Positions 1-12,204 of a stretch of 64,000 nucleotides of DNA are shown piece by piece (position 1 is the first letter of the stretch; every line of letters starts with the position of its first letter). This DNA comes from Zea mays (lineage: Eukaryota; Streptophyta; Magnoliopsida; Poales; Poaceae), in contig NC_050104.1 in assembly GCF_902167145.1 (NCBI RefSeq), positions 8,330,001 through 8,394,000 on the forward strand. The letters are read 5' to 3'. Position numbers and translations under genes: made by a program. The notes beneath the pieces are model-generated. The model worked only from the letters and a program-made list of their open reading frames with translations. It did not search any database and was not told the origin of the DNA.

Positions 1-1659
1 TTGGTCGATGACGAGCTGCGAGTCACCGCGAGTGTCGAGGCATCGAACCCCCAGCTCGATGGTGATGCGCAACCCGTTGACCAGAGCCTCGTACTCGGCC
101 ACATTGTTGGACGTCGGGAAGTGGAGGCGTAGCACGTAGCGTAGGTGCTTCCCGAGGGGCGAGATGAAGAGCAGGCCCGCGCCTGCCCCTGTCTTCATCA
201 GCGACCCGTCGAAAAACATGGTCCAGAGTTCTGGTTGGATCGGAACTGTTGGGAGTTGGGTATCGACCCATTCAGCCACAAAGTCCGCCAAGACTTGGGA
301 CTTGATGGCCTTCCGAGGGGCGAACGAGATTGTCTCGCCCATGATTTCCACCGCCCTCTTTGCAATCCTACCCGAGGCCTCTCGGCACTGGATGATCTCC
401 CCCAGGGGGAAGGATGACACCACAGTTACCGGATGAGACTCAAAGTTGTGTCGCAACATCCGCCGCGTCAGGATCACCGCGTACAGTAGCTTCTGAATTT
501 GTGGGTAGCGGATCTTGGTCTCGGACAGTACCTCACTGATGAAGTAGACTGGCCGCTGGACGGGCAACGCATGCCCCTCTTCTCGTCTCTCAACCACGAT
601 CGCGGCGCTAACCACCTGAGTGGTAGCGGCGACGTAAATCAAGAGGGCTTCTCCGGCAGCGGGGGGCACCAAGATGGGCGCGTTCGTGAGGAGCGCTTTC
701 AGGTTCCCGAGGGCTTCCTCGGCCTCAGGGGTCCAAGTGAAGCACTCGACCTTTCTTAAGAGGCGGTATAGAGGCAGGCCTCTTTCGCCGAGGCGCGAGA
801 TGAAACGGCTCAGAGCCGCAAGGCATCCCATGACCCTCTGTACGCCTTTCAAGTCCTTGATGGGCCCCATGCTGGTGATGGCCGCGATCTTCTCCAGGTT
901 GGCCTCGATGCCTCGCTCAGAGACGATGAACCCCAAGAGCATGCCTCGGGGGACCCCGAAGACACACTTCTCGGGATTGAGTTTTACGCCTTTCGCCTTG
1001 AGACATCGGAATGTCGCTCCAAGGTCGGAAAGGAGGTTGGAGGCTTTCCTCGTCTTGACTACGATGTCATCGACGTAGGCCTCGACCGTTCGGCCAATGT
1101 GTTCGCCGAACACGTGGTTCATGCACCTTTGGTATGTCGCACCCGCATTCCTCAAACCGAACGACATGGTAACATAGCAGTACATGCCGAAAGGTGTGAT
1201 GAAAGAAGTCGCGAGCTGGTCGGACTCTTTCATCCTGATTTGGTGATACCCTGAGTAGGCATCAAGGAAAGACAGGGTTTCGCACCCAGCAGTGGAATCC
1301 ACGATTTGATCGATGCGAGGCAGAGGGTAGGGAACTTTTGGACATGCTTTGTTTAGACCAGTGTAGTCTACACACATCCGCCATTTCCCTCCTTTCTTTC
1401 TCACAAGCACAGGGTTGGCAAGCCATTCAGGATGGAATACCTCTTTGATGAACCCTGTCACCATTAGCTTGTGGATCTCCTCGCCTATGGCTCTGCGCTT
1501 TTCTTCGTCGAATCGGTGCAGAGGCTGCTTCACGGGTCGGGCTCCAGCTCGGATATCCAGTGAGTGCTCGGTGACATCCCTCGGTATGCCGGGCATGTCC
1601 GAGGGACTCCACGCGAAAACGTCGGCGTTTGCGCGGAGAAAGTCGACGAGCACTGCTTC
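1..1659 (-). CDS. Partial pol: reverse transcriptase and RNase H of Huck-like copy 1
   Basis: This is the pol reading frame directly after the TAG at 1660-1662. It appears open to the window edge, about 553 codons, and the parts I translated (the RT core and the RNase H start) contain no stop. RT landmarks in order are a fixed-substrate motif LDAYSGYHQI, the palm motif TPFGMYCYV and the catalytic YVDD box (codons at 1066-1077). The RNase H segment follows and ends at a GDSQLVIDQ-like motif at the window edge. The protein would copy the element RNA into cDNA in cytoplasmic virus-like particles. Unlike copy 2, the catalytic aspartates and the G5 stretch near 402-406 are intact. The start is not a true initiator: translation must come from upstream, past the TAG. 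Confidence 0.85.
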
Positions 1660-4600
1660 CTATTTGGGATCGAGCTCGGAGCCGATCCGGATCTGCTTGG
1701 AGGCGTCGTTGCTGGGGTCGAGAGGGACGAACTTAACCGTCTCCGCTGGCTCGAAGTTGCCGGCATGGCGCTTCACGTCTGGCGCCTCCTTGGAGAGGCT
1801 CTCCAGGTCGGCGATGAGGGCCTCGGATTCGATGAGGGCCTCGGCGTACTCCACGTCGCATTCGTACGCGTGTCGGTACGTGGGGCCGACGGTGATGACC
1901 CCATTGGGGCCCGACATCTTGAGCTTGAGGTAGGTGTAGTTGGGGACGGCCATGAACTTGGCGTAGCATGGCCTCCCCAGCACTGCGTGGTTGGTTCCTC
2001 GAAACCCGACCACTTCGAACGTGAGGGTCTCCCTTTGGAAGTTGGAGGGTGTCCCAAAGCAGACGGGTAGATCGAGTTGTCCGAGGGGCTGGACGCGTTT
2101 CCCATGGACGATCCCATGAAAAGGCACAGCGCCTGCCCGGACCAAGGACAGATCGATCCGCAGGAGCCCGAGGGTCTCGGCGTAGATGATGTTGAGGCTG
2201 CTGCCTCCGTCCATGAGGACCTTGGTGAGCCTGACGTTGCCGATGACGGGATCGACAACGAGCGGGTATTTCCCCGGGCTCGACACACGGTCGGGATGGT
2301 TGCCCTGGTCGAAGGTGATGGGCTTGTCGGACCAGTCTAGGTAGACTGGCGCCGCCACCTTTACCGAGCAGACCTCCCGACGCTCTTGCTTGCGGTGTCG
2401 AGCCGAGGCGTTCGCCACTTGCCCACCGTAGATCATGAAGCAGTCGTGGACCTCGGGGAACTCTCCTGCCTTGTGATCCTCCTTTTTATCATCGTCGCGG
2501 GCCTTGCCACCCTCCGCAGGTGGCCCGGCCTTGTGAAAGTGGCGCCGAAGCATGGCGCACTCCTCAAGGGTGTGCTTGACGGGTCCCTGATGATAGGGGC
2601 ACGACTCCTTGAGCGTCTTGTCGAAGAGATTGGCGCCCCCGAGAGGTTTTCGAGGGTTCTTGTACTCAGCAGCGGTGACAAGGTCCGCGTCGGCGGTGTC
2701 GCGTTTCGCTTGCGACTTCTTCTTGCCTTTCTTCTTGGTGCCGCGCTGAGTTGACGCCTCGGGGACATCTTCCGGTGGGCGGCCCTGGGGCTGCTTGTCC
2801 TTCCGGAAGATGGCCTCAACCACCTCCTGGCCAGAGGTGAACTTGGTGGCGATGTCCATCAGCTCGCTCGCCCTGGTGGGGGTCTTGCGACCCAGCTTGC
2901 TCACCAGGTCGTGGCAGGTGGTGCCGGCGAGGAACGCGTCGATGACATCCGAGTCGGTGACGTTGGGCAGCTCGGTGCGCTGCTTCGAGAATCGCCGGAT
3001 GTAGTCCCGGAGAGACTCTCCCGGCTGCTGGTGGCAGCTTCGGAGATCCCAGGAGTTTCCAGGGCGCACGTACATGCCCTGGAAATTGCCGGCGAAAGCT
3101 TGGACCAGGTCGTCCCAGTTGGAGATCTGCCCCGGAGGCAGGTGCTCCAGCCAAGCTCGAGCGGTGTCGGAGAGGAACAGGGGAGGTTGCGGATGATGAG
3201 GTTGTCATCGTCCGTTCCACCCAGGTGGCAGGCCAGCCGGTAGTCCGCGAGCCACAGTTCCGGTCTCGTCTCCCCCGAGTACTTTGTGATAGTAGTCGGG
3301 GTTCGGAACCGGGTCGGGAACGGCGCCCGTCGTATGGCCCGGCTGAAAGCCTACGGTCCGGGTGGTTCGGGCGAGGGACTCTGATCCTCCCCACTGTCGT
3401 AGCGTCCCCCACGCCTGGGGTGGTAGCCTCAGCGCACCCTCTCGTCGAGGTGGGTTCGACGGTTGCGGTGAGGGTGTTCGTTGCCGAGGCGACCCGGGGC
3501 CGCAGGCGCTGTATTGCGCGTGCGCCCGTTGTGGACCGAGGCTTCCCGCATGAATCGGGAAGTCGTGGCACGATGTTCCGAGGGGTACCCCTGCCTTCGG
3601 GAGGTAGAGCTTTCGGCCCGTCGGACCGCGGCATCCTCCAGGAGATTCTTGAGCTCTCCCTGGATACGCCGCCCCTCGGTGGTAGATGGCTCCGGCATCG
3701 CGCAGAGAAGTATTGCCGCTGTAGCCAGGTTCTGGCCGACCCCACTGGAGGTCGGTGGCGGCCTTGCCCTGGCATCGTCGGCGATGCGGTGCTGGATGCC
3801 CTGGGGTAGATGACGCGCTTCTCCGGCCAGAGGTTGGCCTGCCCATTCCTGCCCGATGTCCCGGCGGAATGGCTCAAGCGTTCCTGCCCCCTCGTCGAGC
3901 CTGGCCTGCATCTCGCGGATTTGCTCGAGCTGTGGGTCATGACCCCCCGTCGGGACGGGGACCACAGCTAGCTCCCGAAGGATGTCAACGCGAGGCGCAG
4001 GCCTAGGGGGATCACCGTTTTCCGGTATACCAAGATGGTTGCCTTCGTTGGGACCCCCTAGATCGACGTGGAAACATTCATGACTTGGGCCGCAGTCCTC
4101 GTCGCCGAGGCTGCGGCTACCGTCGGAACAGTCGGAAAGGCAGTAGTCGCATGCGGTCATGAAGTCCCGCATGGCACTGGGGTTACCAAGTCCGGAGAAA
4201 TCCCAACAGAAGTTGGGCTCGTCATCTTCCTCGGAACCCGAGGGCCCATAGGTCGAGACGGCCGTCAGCCAGTCCCAGGGTGACCGCATGCGATACCCCA
4301 GAGGGTTTGGACTCGCCTCAATGAGAGTGTCCACCGAAGCGAAGTCGCTTGGTGGGTCGAGGCTGAATCCAAAAGGCACGAGATGGGAATCGGTCGGTAC
4401 CTCTTGGTCAACGGGCGGTGACGAAGTCGCGTCAGGGGCGGACTGCACCGTCGTCTCAGGTACGAGGGTGACGCCCAACAAGTCTTTTGCGAGCGTGCCG
4501 GCGTCGTCCGTTTGCTTGGAGTTGGCGTGTTGCGGGGAGACGGCGTTTGTCTTCGTCTCAGACGCGAGGTCGATGCCCGACGTGCCCCCCGTTGGGGCGC

Positions 4601-4778
4601 CGGTGCCGTCGACTCGCTCGACAGCCGACGAGGTGCCGCCTCCTGCTTGGCCTTGGTTGCCCCGCCTCCTCCTCCGTCGGTGGGGGAGGGGACGGGACAA
4701 GCCCGAATGTTGTTCCTCCGCCACGTGGGGAAGACGTCGTCGATTTCGCCGCGCGGCGGGCGGGTTGTCGACCGCCAC
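1660..4778 (-). pseudogene. gag-protease of Huck-like copy 1, with one stop and one frameshift
   Basis: The gag frame opens at 4778. It has an acidic, Ser/Pro-rich N-terminal part, then the retrotransposon gag core (around WLADYRLAC and FLSDTARAWLEHLPP), a basic linker, a zinc-knuckle-like region around CPYHQGPVKHTLEEC, and a retropepsin-like region with the active site LMDGGSSLNIIY (D in place of the usual DSGA/DTGA context). Against copy 2, a CGA codon is TGA at 3429-3431, and one base is missing in the G run near 3180-3200, so this copy is not translatable end to end. The frame from 3075 down is open to the TAG at 1660-1662, which separates protease from RT and is shared with copy 2. Confidence 0.85.
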
Positions 4779-4940
4779 TGTCGCTGTCGCGCGGCGGAGG
4801 AAGGAGTATCATGTCGTAGCTGCCGTCGAGGGACATGAACTCAAGACTCCCGAAATGGAGCACCGTCCCGAGCTGGAAAGGTTGCTGGAGACTACCCATC
4901 TGGAGCTTGATGGGAAGCTGTTCGTCAACACGCAGTAGGC

Positions 4941-4959
4941 CCCTACCTGGCGCGCCAAT
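4941..4959 (-). other. Primer-binding region of Huck-like copy 1
   Basis: Immediately downstream of the LTR end (minus strand) is TTGGCGCGCCAGGTAGGGG, in the position of the tRNA primer-binding site. The same block follows the 5' LTR of copy 2 at 56947-56965. I cannot name the priming tRNA without a tRNA comparison. Confidence 0.6.
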
Positions 4960-5250
4960 TGTCGGCGTTTCGAACCCGGGGGGGTCCCTGGACCGACGAG
5001 TAAATTGTCGTCGCGTGCCCCAGCCCAGATGGGTCGGCGCGAGACGGAGCGCGAAGGGGGGAAGAAGCCAGAGGGAGACAGGCGTAAAAGGGGAAACCCG
5101 CGGCCTTCGTGTTTGTCCCGCGCCCAGGTCGGGTGCGCTTGCAGTAGGGGGTTACAAGCGTCCACGCGGGAGGGAGCGAGCGGCTTACACGAGCGCCGTC
5201 CCGTCATTCCCCGCGCGGCCAACCCTCTGTAAGAGGGCCCCAGACCTTCC

Positions 5251-5257
5251 TTTTATA
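5251..5257 (-). promoter_or_regulatory. LTR TATA box, copy 1
   Basis: The sequence is CGCCTATAAAAGGAAGG on the minus strand, at the place expected for the U3 promoter. It is conserved in all Huck-type LTRs in the window (57267-57273 and, on plus, 22221-22227). Confidence 0.7.
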
Positions 5258-5754
5258 GGCGTAAGGAGAGGATCAGGGTGTACAATGGGAGGTGTAGCAG
5301 CGTGCTAACGTGTCTAGCAGAGAAGAGCTAGTGCCCTAAGTACATGCCATCGTGGCAGCCGGAGAGGTCTTGGCACCCGGTTCGTGTGGTGTCGTGGCCG
5401 TCGGAGGAGCGCTGGAGCCTGGCGGAAGGACAGCTGTCGGGGCTGTCGAGTCCTTGCTAACGTCTCCTTGCTTCCGTAAGGGGGCTGAGAGCCGCCGTCG
5501 TCATGGAGCATGCGGGGCGCCATTATTACTTGTTTACTGGGGCGAGCCAGATGGGACGCCGCTCTTGTTCCCCGTAGCCTGAGTTAGCTTGGGGCAGGGT
5601 AATGATGGCGCCTCCTGTGACGTGGTCGGTCCGAGCCCTGGGTTGGGCGAGGTGGAGGCTCCTCCGAGGTCGAGGTCGAGTCTGCCTTCCGAGGCCGAGG
5701 TCGAGTCCGAGCCCCTGGGTCGGGCGAGGCGGAGACCGTCGGCTGTGGCCAGGG

Positions 5755-6115
5755 CTGAGTCCGAGCCCTGGGGTCGGGCGATGCGGAGTTCGTCGTCTTC
5801 CGGGGCTGAGCCCGAGTCCGAGCCCTGGGGTCGGGCGAAGCGGAGTTCGTCGTCTTCCGGGGCTGAGCCCGAGTCCGAGCCCTGGGGTTGGGCGATGCGG
5901 AGTTCGTCGTCTTCTGGGGCTGAGCCCGAGTCCGAGCCCTGGGGTTGGGCGATGCGGAGTTCATCGTCTTCCGGGGCTGAGCCCGAGTCCGAGCCCTGGG
6001 GTCGGCCGATGCAGAGTTCGTCGTCTTCCGGGGCTGAGCCCGAGTCCGAGCCCTTCGGGCGGTGCGGAGTTCATCGTCTTCCGGGGCTGAGCCCGAGTCC
6101 GAGCCCTTCGGACGG
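5755..6115. repeat. Tandem array in LTR, about six units of 57 bp
   Basis: Units containing GCGGAGTTCGTCGTCTTCC followed by GGGGCTGAGCCCGAGTCCG start near 5776, 5836, 5894, 5952, 6009 and 6063. They differ by single bases. The LTRs of copy 2 have about three units in the same place (45790-45960 and 57795-57960), so the array length varies between family members. Confidence 0.85.
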
Positions 6116-6620
6116 TGCGGAGTTTCCTATGGCGCCTGAGGCCGGACTTGGCTGCTGTCAGCCTCACTCTGTCGAGTGGCACAGCAGTCGGAGCGGTGCA
6201 GGCGGCGCTGTCCTCTTGTCAGGCCGGTCAGTGGAGCGGCGAAGTGACTGCGGTCACTTCGGTTCTGCAAACTGAAGGGCGCGCGTCAGGATAAGGTGTC
6301 AGGCCACCTTTGCATTAAATGCTCCTGCGATACGGTCGGTCGGCGTGGTGACTTGGCCAAGGTTGCTTCTTGGCGAAGACTGGGCCTCGGGCGAGCCGAA
6401 GGTGTGTCCGTTGCTGGAGGGGGTCCTCGGGCAAGACATAAATCCTCCGGGGTCGGCTGCCCTTGCCCGAGGCTAGGCTCGGGCGAGGCGAGATCGTGTC
6501 CCTTGAGTGGACCGATCCTTGACTTAATCGCACCCATCAGGCCTTTGCAGCTTTGTGCTGATGGGGGTTACCAGCTGAGATTAGGAGTCTTGAGGGTACC
6601 CCTAATTATGGTCCCCGACA

Positions 6621-7740
6621 CATACCATGAGTTGGTGGTATAATTTTGAAGCTCGACTCAATTTATTGTTTCAAAAATTTCAATTGGCTCATTTGATTTG
6701 TGGTGTATTTGACTAGATTATGATCTTATATTTCAGTCTGGCAGCGTGCTGGAGCTGAATTCCAAAAGAGACCCGAGAAACATGCACTTTGTTTGATGGT
6801 CAGTCGCAGGGAGCGAGGAATAAGTGTAGTACTGACCAGCAGGGAGCAAGGAATAAGCGTAGTACTGACCAATAGGATGAAGTAGAATCTTCTGCTCCCA
6901 ATGATTCTCCTTCTTTGAGGTGTGTTTTTTTACATTTTATTTTGTGTGCCGATGTCTTTTTCTATCTGTTTCTCCTCGACACTTAAATAGCTTAACATTT
7001 AATTCTTTCTCTATTGTCTCTTACTAGCACAAAATCTATCAAACAATATAATATTGTGTGCAAGGATTTAAAGTATGTTTTCTTGGGAGCAAGCAGCGCT
7101 GAGGCATACCCTAGGTGCCATACGATGCCACATGATTTTAATTATGCCACACAATGTTGGTTCTTTTTATGGTATGTCAGTTTGCCACTTTAGTGATATA
7201 TTGGGAAAAACAGGGGAGATAAATCCTTAATGGTACACATGCACTTCCTGAATAAGCAATCCTATTTCTTGTAAGCTATTATTTTAGTAAATTTGTGTCT
7301 TAATAGTACTTTCTATAAATATTTCTGCTGACTCTTTTGTCATGTATACCCTTCACTAATATCCTTTTTTATCAATGTTGTGGCTATTAGCTTACATCTT
7401 GGGCAGAGGGATAACATTTCTTATCTGTTATTTTGTGTTTCATTGTGCTACAGGATTTATATTCTGTCTATGGATGAAATGAGCAATCTAATAAATCCAC
7501 ACTTGTATAATTGAATATTTAATTTAATTTAATTCGTGGGCAATTTGATATTGTCCATACCATAGTGACCGGTTGTCTTATTTGGTGCTAATATTTAACA
7601 TAAAATGTGATATTTGCATTATATATATATAGTTCTTTTCTGCCTTGCCCACATTCAGCATTTTGTTTGTTTACATAAAATGAAATAATTAATTAGTGTG
7701 TACATAGCATTATCTTTTGCTATAACTTGTTCTGATCTCC
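6621..7740. other. AT-rich intergenic sequence with no gene seen
   Basis: I see no coding frame or transposon ends here. A near-duplicate pair of about 27 bp (GGGAGC AAGGAATAAG core) occurs near 6808-6868, and an AT microsatellite lies at 7620-7632. It may contain the upstream part of the relic that follows. Confidence 0.5.
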
Positions 7741-7742
7741 AG

Positions 7743-10600
7743 ATATATTCTTCAATTCTAAAAGATAGTTACATATATCCTTTACCTGAGAGTGTAGTAC
7801 CTTTTGATGTTTATGGGGTGGAAGACTTCAAGATAGAAGATACAAATGTTCACAACCCTACTACTCACAAATTTCAGGAAGATCCAAAAAGTGATCCTAG
7901 ACACTGTAAGCTTCAACATGAGTATGAGGTATTTGATCTGAAAACGGTTCCCCAGAACAGCAGGTTCACCATTAATTAGTATACATTTGTATGGCTTGAC
8001 TTCGCATTACACAAGGAGAGACTAGCCACTATAAATATAAAAGGTGACAACTGATTGCCAACAAACAGTTAAATTTACCAAACAAGTTACTTTTTCATTT
8101 ATCTTGTCTTCTAATCTACTATTGTGGCACGATGTATGCTTCAATTAAAGAGTAAATTGTTGACTTCATTCCATGGCATGCTAGGCACAATGTAGTGAAT
8201 GAGCACTTTTTAATTGTAGTTCCTTGTTGTGAAGTAACCGCGAGTGTTTGTCCCATGAGTTCTGTTTCAATATTCTTTCTTAAGATAATTGCTTACAAGT
8301 TTTAATTACATTTTGGTATTCTTATCAGCCATATCCTGATTACAAGCTGGTTGTTAGCCATGATGACTATAGCTTAACTTCTAAGCTGCCAAGGGAGAGA
8401 ACTTCTGTTGTAACGATACTAAGAAACCAGTTGATCGTGTATTTAGCATATATGAGTTCTTAGTTGAAGTTGTAGCTAGATTCCTTGTGCACCCAAACTT
8501 AACTTCTGTGAAGTTAAAGAGTACCCGTGTGTTAACAAATTATTGTGTTGTCCGAACTTTGGATATCCGGCCTTGGAAGTACTTGGTACCATGTATGAGG
8601 GAAGATCTGTTTGCCAAGGTATGCCTATTACTTCAGTTTACCCTTTGGTTTAAATTTGCACTTTATAGAATTATACTGGTAGAAAATAATAGTTCTCTTT
8701 TTCATAGCAATTTCCCAATAGATAGTCCTGTCAAACTGACCAATTTATATGTACACTGTTCAGTGATTTTGTTGCAAATCTGTACCAGTACTATGTTATA
8801 TCTCATGTGTATTTATGCGTTATAATGTTATAGAATCTCGCACAAGCAGAACTGTAGTAAACATCTGCCTGCCGCTGATTTTATTAGCCAGCTTTAAAAA
8901 ATCTGGTTTACTAATTTTTTATGCGTACTAATGTTACCTTGGCAGATTACTGGGTTAACGAACAACTCATACTTTGATGGAGCACATGAGGTTCGACATT
9001 ATCTCAGGAAGCATTCGGATCTTGGTCATATTGTGCTTGAAGTTGCTAAGGTATGTAATGAATGTCATGAAGGATTGTTTTCTCTTAATCCCATATTGTG
9101 TGAGATACTAAATATGTGTCCTAAAAACAACTTACGTCCAGGACTCACAAATTCCCCGCCAAGTAAACTGCTAGAAAACTTTTCAGAGGTGGACATGATG
9201 AAGATGATAGTGCTGATGCCGACACAAATGATGTTGTTGTACCTCGGTAACTCCACTTTCTTCCTAGCCCTTTAGAGATGATATGACCATCTTCGTTCGA
9301 CTATTTTCCCAGCACTGGTCTATATCGCAGATCGATGCATAAACAACTGCCTTAGAAAAACATAGTCTTGAAGGATAAAAGTCAAGATTAGCAATGACAA
9401 CTTAAATAGTCATCATAGCTAATGAACATCTTAGCTAACAAAAACATGTTTATCCATCTAGAAACCTTTTCCCCGGCTTAGTGCTCGCTACCCTATGATT
9501 ACCAGGTTTGAGAATTCTTTTTCCAATAGAATTTGTAGGCTACAATAATCTGGCTTAAAGAATGTGAATTCATTTCCCTTTGTACTAAAGAATCACAAGT
9601 AGTTGTCTGTACTCCTAAACATGAATAAGTACAATCATTTTGTAGAAATTAAATCATGTGTCATTCTGTGCAGAAGATACTAATAGTACTACCACCACCG
9701 TGTTCTACTTCAACAACAAACTTCAGAAAAGATTAAGAGGTCAACATTTTAAAATGAATGGACCTTTTTATATACTGTTTGCAAATGCAGGTATGTAGAA
9801 ACTCTGAATTGTATGTGCATTAGCTTCCACATGGTTCGGAAAACAATAACTATATTGATCAAATCAGGTCTATGTCTCAACTGTACAAGCCAATAATTAT
9901 CCAATCACTTGCACGTAATGGCATCCTGAGGTAATTTAGTTGTAGCAGTTTCAGGAGTTCCACATTTAGTGTTATTATTGGTTCTTCCTTTTCTCTTGTG
10001 AACTGTATTTATTCCTAGATTATATTCACAATATATCAAATTGTGGCTACTCACCAAATACAAGTGGCTTTATGCCACAACAAAACTGTCCTCATTTGAT
10101 GCAGAAAGCCATTTTTGAGTGGAGGAAACCAATCATCACACACAGCAAAGATGCAATATAGGTTACTCAACATTTTGCCAATCATTTTATCAGGTTTGTT
10201 GTTGTAGGCTTTAACCTCCATTATTATACAATTCAAGTTGGCAATACTTCATGTTGGTTTAAGCATATGCAAGAAAGGACCTTGGTTTGATGAAACTTGC
10301 AAGAGTGGTGAAAGAAAAATGGAGTTCATGCTTACCTAGCTCACCCTTTCCATGTCGTGGAACAGCCAAGCATGCAAGTCTCCAAACAGGCCTCCTGCCG
10401 ACAAAGTGCTGGATAACTTAATTTACAACTACATCCCAACATTTATCGGAAAAAAATCATGAGTCTCTGTATCTTTACCCCCTTACAAATGTACGTACAA
10501 TCCATTGATCAGCTTGACTAATGCATGTATTTTTGGTAGGAAATCGTTTGAGGAGGTCTACATCTTCTCCTGAGACTGTGGATTGAACGCCTGAGTGTCT
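7743..10600 (+). pseudogene. Spliced gene relic, function not recognised
   Basis: Exon-like blocks with good splice sites are scattered here. One is about 7743-7962 (after ..CTCCAG; peptide includes VVPFDVYGVEDFKIEDTN and LQHEYEVFDLK). A second is about 8415-8619, ending GCCAAG|GTATGC. A third is 8946-9051, from GGCAG|ATTACTGGG to GCTAAG|GTATGT, with peptide DGAHEVRHYLRKHSDLGHI. A possible terminal exon at about 10541-10587 encodes RRSTSSPETVD then stop. The EYEVFDLK stretch resembles the segment just before the kinase domain in plant DYRK-type kinases, but the rest does not clearly fit and no kinase domain follows. Frames are not continuous between blocks, so I treat it as a decayed or partial gene rather than a working one. 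Confidence 0.4.
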
Positions 10601-11130
10601 TCAGGAATCTGCAGTTCTACACTGCATTGCTATTGTAGTGTAACTATGCATTAGTATTACCCTGTTGTACAAGAAGTTGTATTTGTATAGATTCCTTGGA
10701 CTGCCTGTATTGCAGTAACCTTTCCACCGTATGGGTGGCTCTATAGAATGCGTATAAGCATAAATGATAATGATAATGTAATAGACTGAAAAAATACTTG
10801 TATGGAGATTTTATGAATTTAAAAGTTTCTCCAAATCAGGTGAAGGTCGAATGTTCTTGGACCTGATTCATGAAATCCATTGAATCCAATTTGTTTGGAG
10901 TGACGTCTCTACTATGGCTTGGCTTAAGCATCTTGCGCCCAGAACGTCATCGTGTTACCTAACTGGCCGAATTACGGATCCCAAGGGTTGAGAAGAAGTG
11001 AAGAACACAACAAAGGTAGGAAGTACGGATGAATGCTTAATTTGGAGAGGTCACTCGAGTTTTATATATATAGGACGTAATCTCATTCGCCCTCCACCCT
11101 TTTGATTTCAAAAAAATGATAACATGGTAA

Positions 11131-11775
11131 TCCCTACTATTAAGCATTACCATACTATTAAGCGTGGAAGGGGTGTGTCCATAGGGGCAAGGCCATGCCC
11201 CCGCTGTTGTTCTCCTACGATGACCCCTGTGCCCGCTGCTACCGCCATCAAGGCGCGATGTCGATGCTCCCAGCCAAGATAGGTTGTTCGCTTCAGATTA
11301 AAGTCATCTGTTCAGACCGTTGCAGCTGCAATCCATAGAGACAAAACATTGTACAAGCAGTAGATGCTGGTACTGATTAAAGCCTCTCCCTCCCTCCCCC
11401 TACGACACGCGGAGCTACGTCGGGCATAAGCCCCGACGCGGCTCTGCCAGCCGCTGCGCCGTCCCTCCGACGGCTCCCACGCGCACCTTCTCGACCGCAC
11501 ACCATTGTCGTCAAGGCCTCCACCCCCGTGACCATGCGCCGCCAATCCACCGTTGTCCCCTAGACCTTGCTCCCTTCACGATACTACCTAGCCCTTCTTG
11601 AGTGTCTCACAAACGGGCGGCCTCTCGTGCGTCACAGGCCTGAGTTTCTCTTCGACGTCATCCCGGACGGCTCGTGGATGTCGTTCTCCAACTCATAACA
11701 GTATAACACACATTTATATATATAAGTTATCGAGGTATTATATGTTTCCGTTGCAACGCACCGGCACTGACCTAG
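11131..11775 (+). mobile_element. Small Helitron-like element
   Basis: The left end is A|TCCCTACTATTAAGC and the right end is GTTGCAACGCACCGGCAC...CTAG|T. That matches the grass Helitron pattern: a 5' TC, a 3' CTRR, insertion between A and T, and a GTTGCAACGCACGGGCAC-like 3' motif. The interior (11160-11700) is GC-rich, in contrast to the AT-rich surroundings, and could be captured gene sequence. I could not identify a source gene. No Rep/helicase is encoded, so it would be non-autonomous. The ends are short, so the call is moderate. Confidence 0.6.
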
Positions 11776-11918
11776 TCAGATATGAATATGAGTACCCTTG
11801 TTTACATTGAAAAGAGTGCGGACACCGGCCGAATCTTTCCGATCTAAACAACTGTATCCATCCAGACTATATACGACACTATTGTGGGTGGCCCTTATGC
11901 ACTTTCTTTTGGTAGATA

Positions 11919-12080
11919 CTCGCTCTGTTCTAAAATACTAGTTGTTTTAGTTTTTGATTTTTATGTCTATATTCAATTAGATAAAGATAAACCTAGACAA
12001 ATATATAAAACATGTACATTAAGTGTTGAATGAACCCACTAATTCACTAAAACGAATTTTATTTTGGGACATGAGATTAG
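11919..12080. mobile_element. Stowaway-like MITE (162 bp)
   Basis: It is flanked by TA on both sides (11917-11918 and 12081-12082). The left end CTCGCTCTGTTCTAAAATAC and the right end (ATTTTGGGACATGAGATTAG) are degenerate inverted repeats of the CTCCCTCCGTYCCAAAAT type. The interior AGTTGTTTTAG pairs with CTAAAACGAAT near the other end. It is typical of Tc1/mariner-derived Stowaway elements and has no coding capacity. Confidence 0.65.
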
Positions 12081-12204
12081 TATATAAAGCATTGCCTCCA
12101 TATAGATGTAATGTAAGCTAGTTTGTAATTCAAACTTTAGTGACTTTGGTCCCTCGAATTATTTTCACGTGTCACCCTAATCATCCCCGTAGGCCGTAGT
12201 CATA

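Larger units (their letters stand above)
1..6620 (-). mobile_element. Huck-like Tat/Gypsy LTR retrotransposon, 5' part (copy 1), cut by window edge
   Basis: This is the 5' half of a minus-strand Gypsy-superfamily element. In transcription order it has a 5' LTR (6620 to 4960), a primer-binding region directly after it, gag, an aspartic protease region, reverse transcriptase, and RNase H truncated at position 1. It is closely related throughout to the complete copy at 45134-58473, including intergenic parts. The family assignment (Huck/Flip type, Tat lineage) rests on the LTR start TGTCGGGGACC and the domain order, and is from memory of maize repeats rather than a search. The 5' flank is CATAC (6621-6625), but the matching target duplication lies outside the window. 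Confidence 0.9.
4960..6620 (-). repeat. 5' LTR of Huck-like copy 1 (1661 bp)
   Basis: The LTR begins TGTCGGGGACCATAATTAGG on the minus strand at 6620 and ends CGAAACGCCGACA at 4960. It is followed by the primer-binding region, so it is the 5' LTR of the element to its left. A TATAAAA box lies at 5251-5257 in the minus orientation. Positions 5755-6115 hold about six tandem copies of a GC-rich unit of roughly 57 bp (core GCGGAGTTCGTCGTCTTCC), more copies than in the LTRs of copy 2. Confidence 0.92.

Noticed and set aside
3225..3809. Long plus-strand open frames opposite gag (also 53561-54346 and 55148-55693)
   Set aside because: They mirror the GC-rich third positions of the real minus-strand gag-pol frames and recur in both copies only because the copies are homologous.
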